In this document: positions 61,598-64,000 of the stretch, piece after piece
Layout: every line of letters starts with the position of its first letter
Position numbering within the stretch: the first letter of the stretch is position 1
NCBI GenBank assembly: GCA_937884995.1
Contig: CAKZZL010000038.1
Coordinates: 54,668-118,667 of the forward strand
From: an uncultured Clostridia bacterium
Lineage (GTDB): Bacteria; Bacillota; Clostridia; Oscillospirales; Acutalibacteraceae
Reading direction: 5' to 3'
Length of the DNA stretch: 64,000 bases
Translations under genes and position numbers: made by a program
Notes under the pieces: model-generated
The model's input: the letters and a program-made list of their open reading frames with translations, nothing else
Databases searched by the model: none
What the model was told of the DNA's origin: nothing

Positions 61598-62316
61598 TAT
61601 ATCTCTATACTGATGTCTCCAAAATAAAGGGCTTTTTTCACCCCTTTTTCATTTTCTATTATCAGCCTGCAGTCCTTATCTATATAAAGTGCCCTGACAT
61701 CTTGTTCATTACCGTTTTCAATCAATTTAATATTTTTATTATCAAGATAAGAATTTTCTCTGTATATATCAATATATTCCTCGTTATATTTAAATAAAAG
61801 CATATATATTCTTTCACATATAGCTTTAACGATTTTTTCTTTAAGAAAACTATCCGGTTTTTTATCAAAAAGGCATCCGGCTTTGTCTTTTATATCCTCA
61901 GGAAATCCGTCTTCAGGATTATATAAATTAATTCCTATTCCTATGATTCCATAAGATATCTCATTATCTTTTTGAATCCGGGACTCCGTTAATATACCGC
62001 AAAGCTTTTTGTTCTCGATATATATGTCATTGACCCATTTTATGGAAAGCTTTTTATCAGTATATGCTTTTAATTCAGAAAAAACAGCAACTGCAGAAAT
62101 AATTGTAAATCTGTCCAGATAATTTAATTTTTCTTTATCTTTAATCAAAAGGGAAAAATATATACCCGATTCAGGTGAAAAAAAGGATTTACCCAGTCTT
62201 CCCCTGCCTCTTGTTTGTCTGTCTGCAGCAATAACTGTAAAATCATCAAACTGCTGAAAATTTTCCTTCAGATAGTTATTTGTGGAATCTATTTCATCAA
62301 ACTTAATTATTTTCAT
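61597..62316 (-). CDS. birA: Biotin--[acetyl-CoA-carboxylase] ligase
   Basis: A 239-residue biotin protein ligase with the biotinyl-AMP loop GRGRLGK (37-43), the DSTN motif near the start, KWVNDIYIENKKLCGILTE and GIGINL. There is no N-terminal helix-turn-helix, so it is a class I enzyme without repressor function. Its ATG follows the malQ stop directly and uses a GGTGG ribosome site inside malQ. Confidence 0.93.
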   Translation of the reverse strand: MKIIKFDEIDSTNNYLKENFQQFDDFTVIAADRQTRGRGRLGKSFFSPESGIYFSLLIKDKEKLNYLDRFTIISAVAVFSELKAYTDKKLSIKWVNDIYIENKKLCGILTESRIQKDNEISYGIIGIGINLYNPEDGFPEDIKDKAGCLFDKKPDSFLKEKIVKAICERIYMLLFKYNEEYIDIYRENSYLDNKNIKLIENGNEQDVRALYIDKDCRLIIENEKGVKKALYFGDISIEI

Positions 62317-63801
62317 TTATCCACCTGACTTTTTCGGTATTCTGTCATATTCAAGACAATATCTATATATTTTTTCTGTAATTTTCTTATTTATTGCTCC
62401 CTTTTTCATTCTCCATTCCCAGTTGCCTTTTGGAGTAGAAGGAGTGTTCATTCTTGCTTTGGCATCAAGACCCAATATATCCTGCATAGTAACAATTGCA
62501 GTATCTGCTTTACTTGACCAGCATGCTTTCATCATTCCCCAGTTGTATCCCTCGGCTATATCGAGTCCTAAAATAGTTCTGGCTCTGTGGAATGTATAAA
62601 TATCAGCTTCTTCAATATATCCCAAAGCCGTATTGTTATCATGTGTCCCTACATAACAAACGGAATTTTTCCCTATATTAGACGGAAGATACTCATTATT
62701 TCCGTCATGATCAAAAGCAAACTGCAGAACTTTCATGCCCGGATAACAGCTTTCTTTAAGGAGTTCTCTTACATCATCCGTAAGTACGCCGAGATCCTCA
62801 GCAATAATACTTCCCTTTCCGCTTTCTTTTTCAAGTTCATGAAGAAAGTCAATTCCGGGTCCCATTCTCCATTCTCCGTTTTTGGCTGACTTTGAATCAG
62901 CCGGTATGCAGTAGTATGAAGCAAGTCCTCTAAAATGGTCAATTCTGATGACATCAAACATATCTCCCATATGAGATATTCTTTTCTTCCACCAGGAGTA
63001 ACTATCATTTTTCATATATTCCCAGTTATATAAAGGATTTCCCCAAAGCTGTCCCTCTTCTGAAAAGTAATCAGGCGGGCAGCCTGCCACATCTGTAAGG
63101 CATCCTTCTGAATCCATCAGAAATTCCTGTCTGTTAGCCCATACATCCGCAGAATCAAAAGCCACGTATATAGGGATATCCCCGATAATGCGGATATTCT
63201 TTGAATGAGCATAGCTTTTTAGCTTGTCCCATTGCTTAAAAAACATATATTGTATAAACTCCCAGAAAAGAATTTCTTTTTTTTCATCTTTTAGGTATTT
63301 GTCGACTGTCTTTTTCTTTCTAAACTTTATATCTTTATCCCATTCATTCCATGGCTTTTTGAATTTAAAATTAAAAAACATAAATAGGGCATAATCCTGG
63401 AGCCAATAGGAGTTTTCTTCTAAAAATTTCCTGAAGTCATCATCCGGCAAATATTTTGAATATGCTTTTCTGAGTAAATTAAATCTATGCTTAATAACCT
63501 TATCAAAATCCACTTTTTCGGGATCTTTTCCCCAGTTGATTTTTGATATATCTGTTTTTCTTAAAAGACCTTCCTCAGCCAGGATATCCAAATCAATGAA
63601 AAGAGGATTTCCTGCAAAAGAAGATGGTGAAAGATATGGGCTGTTCCCTTCTCCTGTCGGGCAAAGAGGAAGTATCTGCCAATAATATTGACCTGCATCT
63701 TTTAAGAAGTCCACAAATCTGTACGCTTCTTTTCCGAAACTGCCTATTCCGTAATTTGAAGGTAAGGAAGAAATATGTAAAAGTATCCCGCTTGTTCGCA
63801 T
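62317..63801 (-). CDS. malQ: 4-Alpha-glucanotransferase
   Basis: A 494-residue GH77 enzyme (amylomaltase) that transfers glucan segments between maltodextrins. Seen are SGILLHISSLPSNYGIGSFG, ILPLCPTGEGNSPYLSPSSFAGNPLFIDL, the catalytic VIRIDHFRG (nucleophile aspartate), IIAEDLG (acid/base glutamate) and YVGTHDNNT. The start is the ATG at 63801 behind AAGGTGTGATCAG; an in-frame start at 63858 would overlap the -35. It is co-transcribed with birA, an unrelated housekeeping gene. Confidence 0.95.
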   Translation of the reverse strand: MRTSGILLHISSLPSNYGIGSFGKEAYRFVDFLKDAGQYYWQILPLCPTGEGNSPYLSPSSFAGNPLFIDLDILAEEGLLRKTDISKINWGKDPEKVDFDKVIKHRFNLLRKAYSKYLPDDDFRKFLEENSYWLQDYALFMFFNFKFKKPWNEWDKDIKFRKKKTVDKYLKDEKKEILFWEFIQYMFFKQWDKLKSYAHSKNIRIIGDIPIYVAFDSADVWANRQEFLMDSEGCLTDVAGCPPDYFSEEGQLWGNPLYNWEYMKNDSYSWWKKRISHMGDMFDVIRIDHFRGLASYYCIPADSKSAKNGEWRMGPGIDFLHELEKESGKGSIIAEDLGVLTDDVRELLKESCYPGMKVLQFAFDHDGNNEYLPSNIGKNSVCYVGTHDNNTALGYIEEADIYTFHRARTILGLDIAEGYNWGMMKACWSSKADTAIVTMQDILGLDAKARMNTPSTPKGNWEWRMKKGAINKKITEKIYRYCLEYDRIPKKSGG

Positions 63802-63829
63802 CTGATCACACCTTAAAAATACTATATAA

Positions 63830-63858
63830 AATATATTATTTTTTATAGTGATTGTCAA
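63830..63858 (-). promoter_or_regulatory. Promoter of malQ-birA
   Basis: On the minus strand a perfect TTGACA (63858-63853), a 17-base spacer and TATATT (63835-63830). The stretch 63859-64000 is AT-rich and shows no gene. Confidence 0.75.
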
Positions 63859-64000
63859 TTATATATATTTTCTTTTATTTAAAAAACACACAATATCTAG
63901 TGGACTTAGTCAGAAGAATATCAATATATATAGTTAAAAAATATCTTAAAAGGCAATTTTTTTACAAAATTTATATTTATTGCCCAAATATATATCTAAT

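Noticed and set aside
1..64000. CRISPR array, prophage or insertion sequence
   Set aside because: No regularly spaced repeats, no phage structural or transposase genes, and no terminal repeats with target duplications were seen; the only recombinase looks like a housekeeping Xer protein.

Overview
This is a low-GC Gram-positive (Firmicutes) chromosome segment, most likely from an anaerobic gut-type member of the Clostridia. The evidence is the A/T-rich codon use, strong AGGAG ribosome sites, TTG/GTG starts, a T-box leader, a lysine riboswitch, the nusB-xseAB-ispA-dxs-tlyA-nadK-argR-recN gene order, an archaeal-type aspartate-semialdehyde dehydrogenase, a Rex regulator and an indolepyruvate:ferredoxin oxidoreductase. 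The family cannot be fixed from the sequence alone. Most of the window is dense core genome. I see no prophage, insertion sequence or CRISPR array.

Layout. 1-465: a decayed gene fragment and tRNA-Leu(UAG). 465-3234: a family 2 glycoside hydrolase overlapping a WYL regulator. 3308-5324: pgk-tpiA. 5446-13815: nucleoside catabolism genes deoC-deoB-cdd-pdp running directly into uvrB-uvrA. 13847-16615: a large YfhO-type membrane protein on the opposite strand. 16704-26084: a ten-gene operon from nusB to recN behind a leader with a terminator hairpin. 26096-27609: tyrS behind a T-box. 27663-30716 (minus): asd-dapA-dapB behind a lysine riboswitch. 30737-33411: queA-tgt and yajC. 33453-35072 (minus): a Xer-type recombinase behind a long AT-rich tract with a consensus promoter. 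35200-37529 (minus): radA, a DUF6873-like gene and a small membrane peptide. 37690-39822 (minus): rpsB-tsf with a structured leader. 39833-44126 (minus): ftsK/spoIIIE and a YgiQ-type radical SAM gene. 44325-48153: aconitase, isocitrate dehydrogenase and rex. 48199-48873: trmO. 48874-49502: gene debris. 49503-52819: a PLD-helicase-DUF3427 protein paired with a NUDIX hydrolase. 52915-55781 (minus): typA and an mreB-like gene. 55910-57227: a RodA/FtsW protein and tRNA-Ser(GGA). 57319-57459: a restriction-endonuclease-like fossil. 57581-61550: an acyl-CoA ligase with iorA-iorB. 61597-63801 (minus): malQ-birA.

Functional themes. The acn-icd-rex operon makes 2-oxoglutarate and carries the NADH-sensing repressor that may control it, with an imperfect Rex-like site at its promoter. 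The ligase-iorA-iorB operon should link aromatic 2-oxo acids, reduced ferredoxin and aryl-acyl-CoA thioesters. Amino-acid supply is controlled at RNA level twice: lysine by riboswitch, and tyrosyl-tRNA charging by T-box. Two more leaders (nusB, rpsB) look structured and are less easily assigned.

The parts least explained by known annotation are the promoter-plus-palindrome region upstream of the recombinase (34434-35072), the rpsB leader, and the helicase/NUDIX pair with decayed genes beside it. I could run no database searches; family names rest on motifs read by eye.
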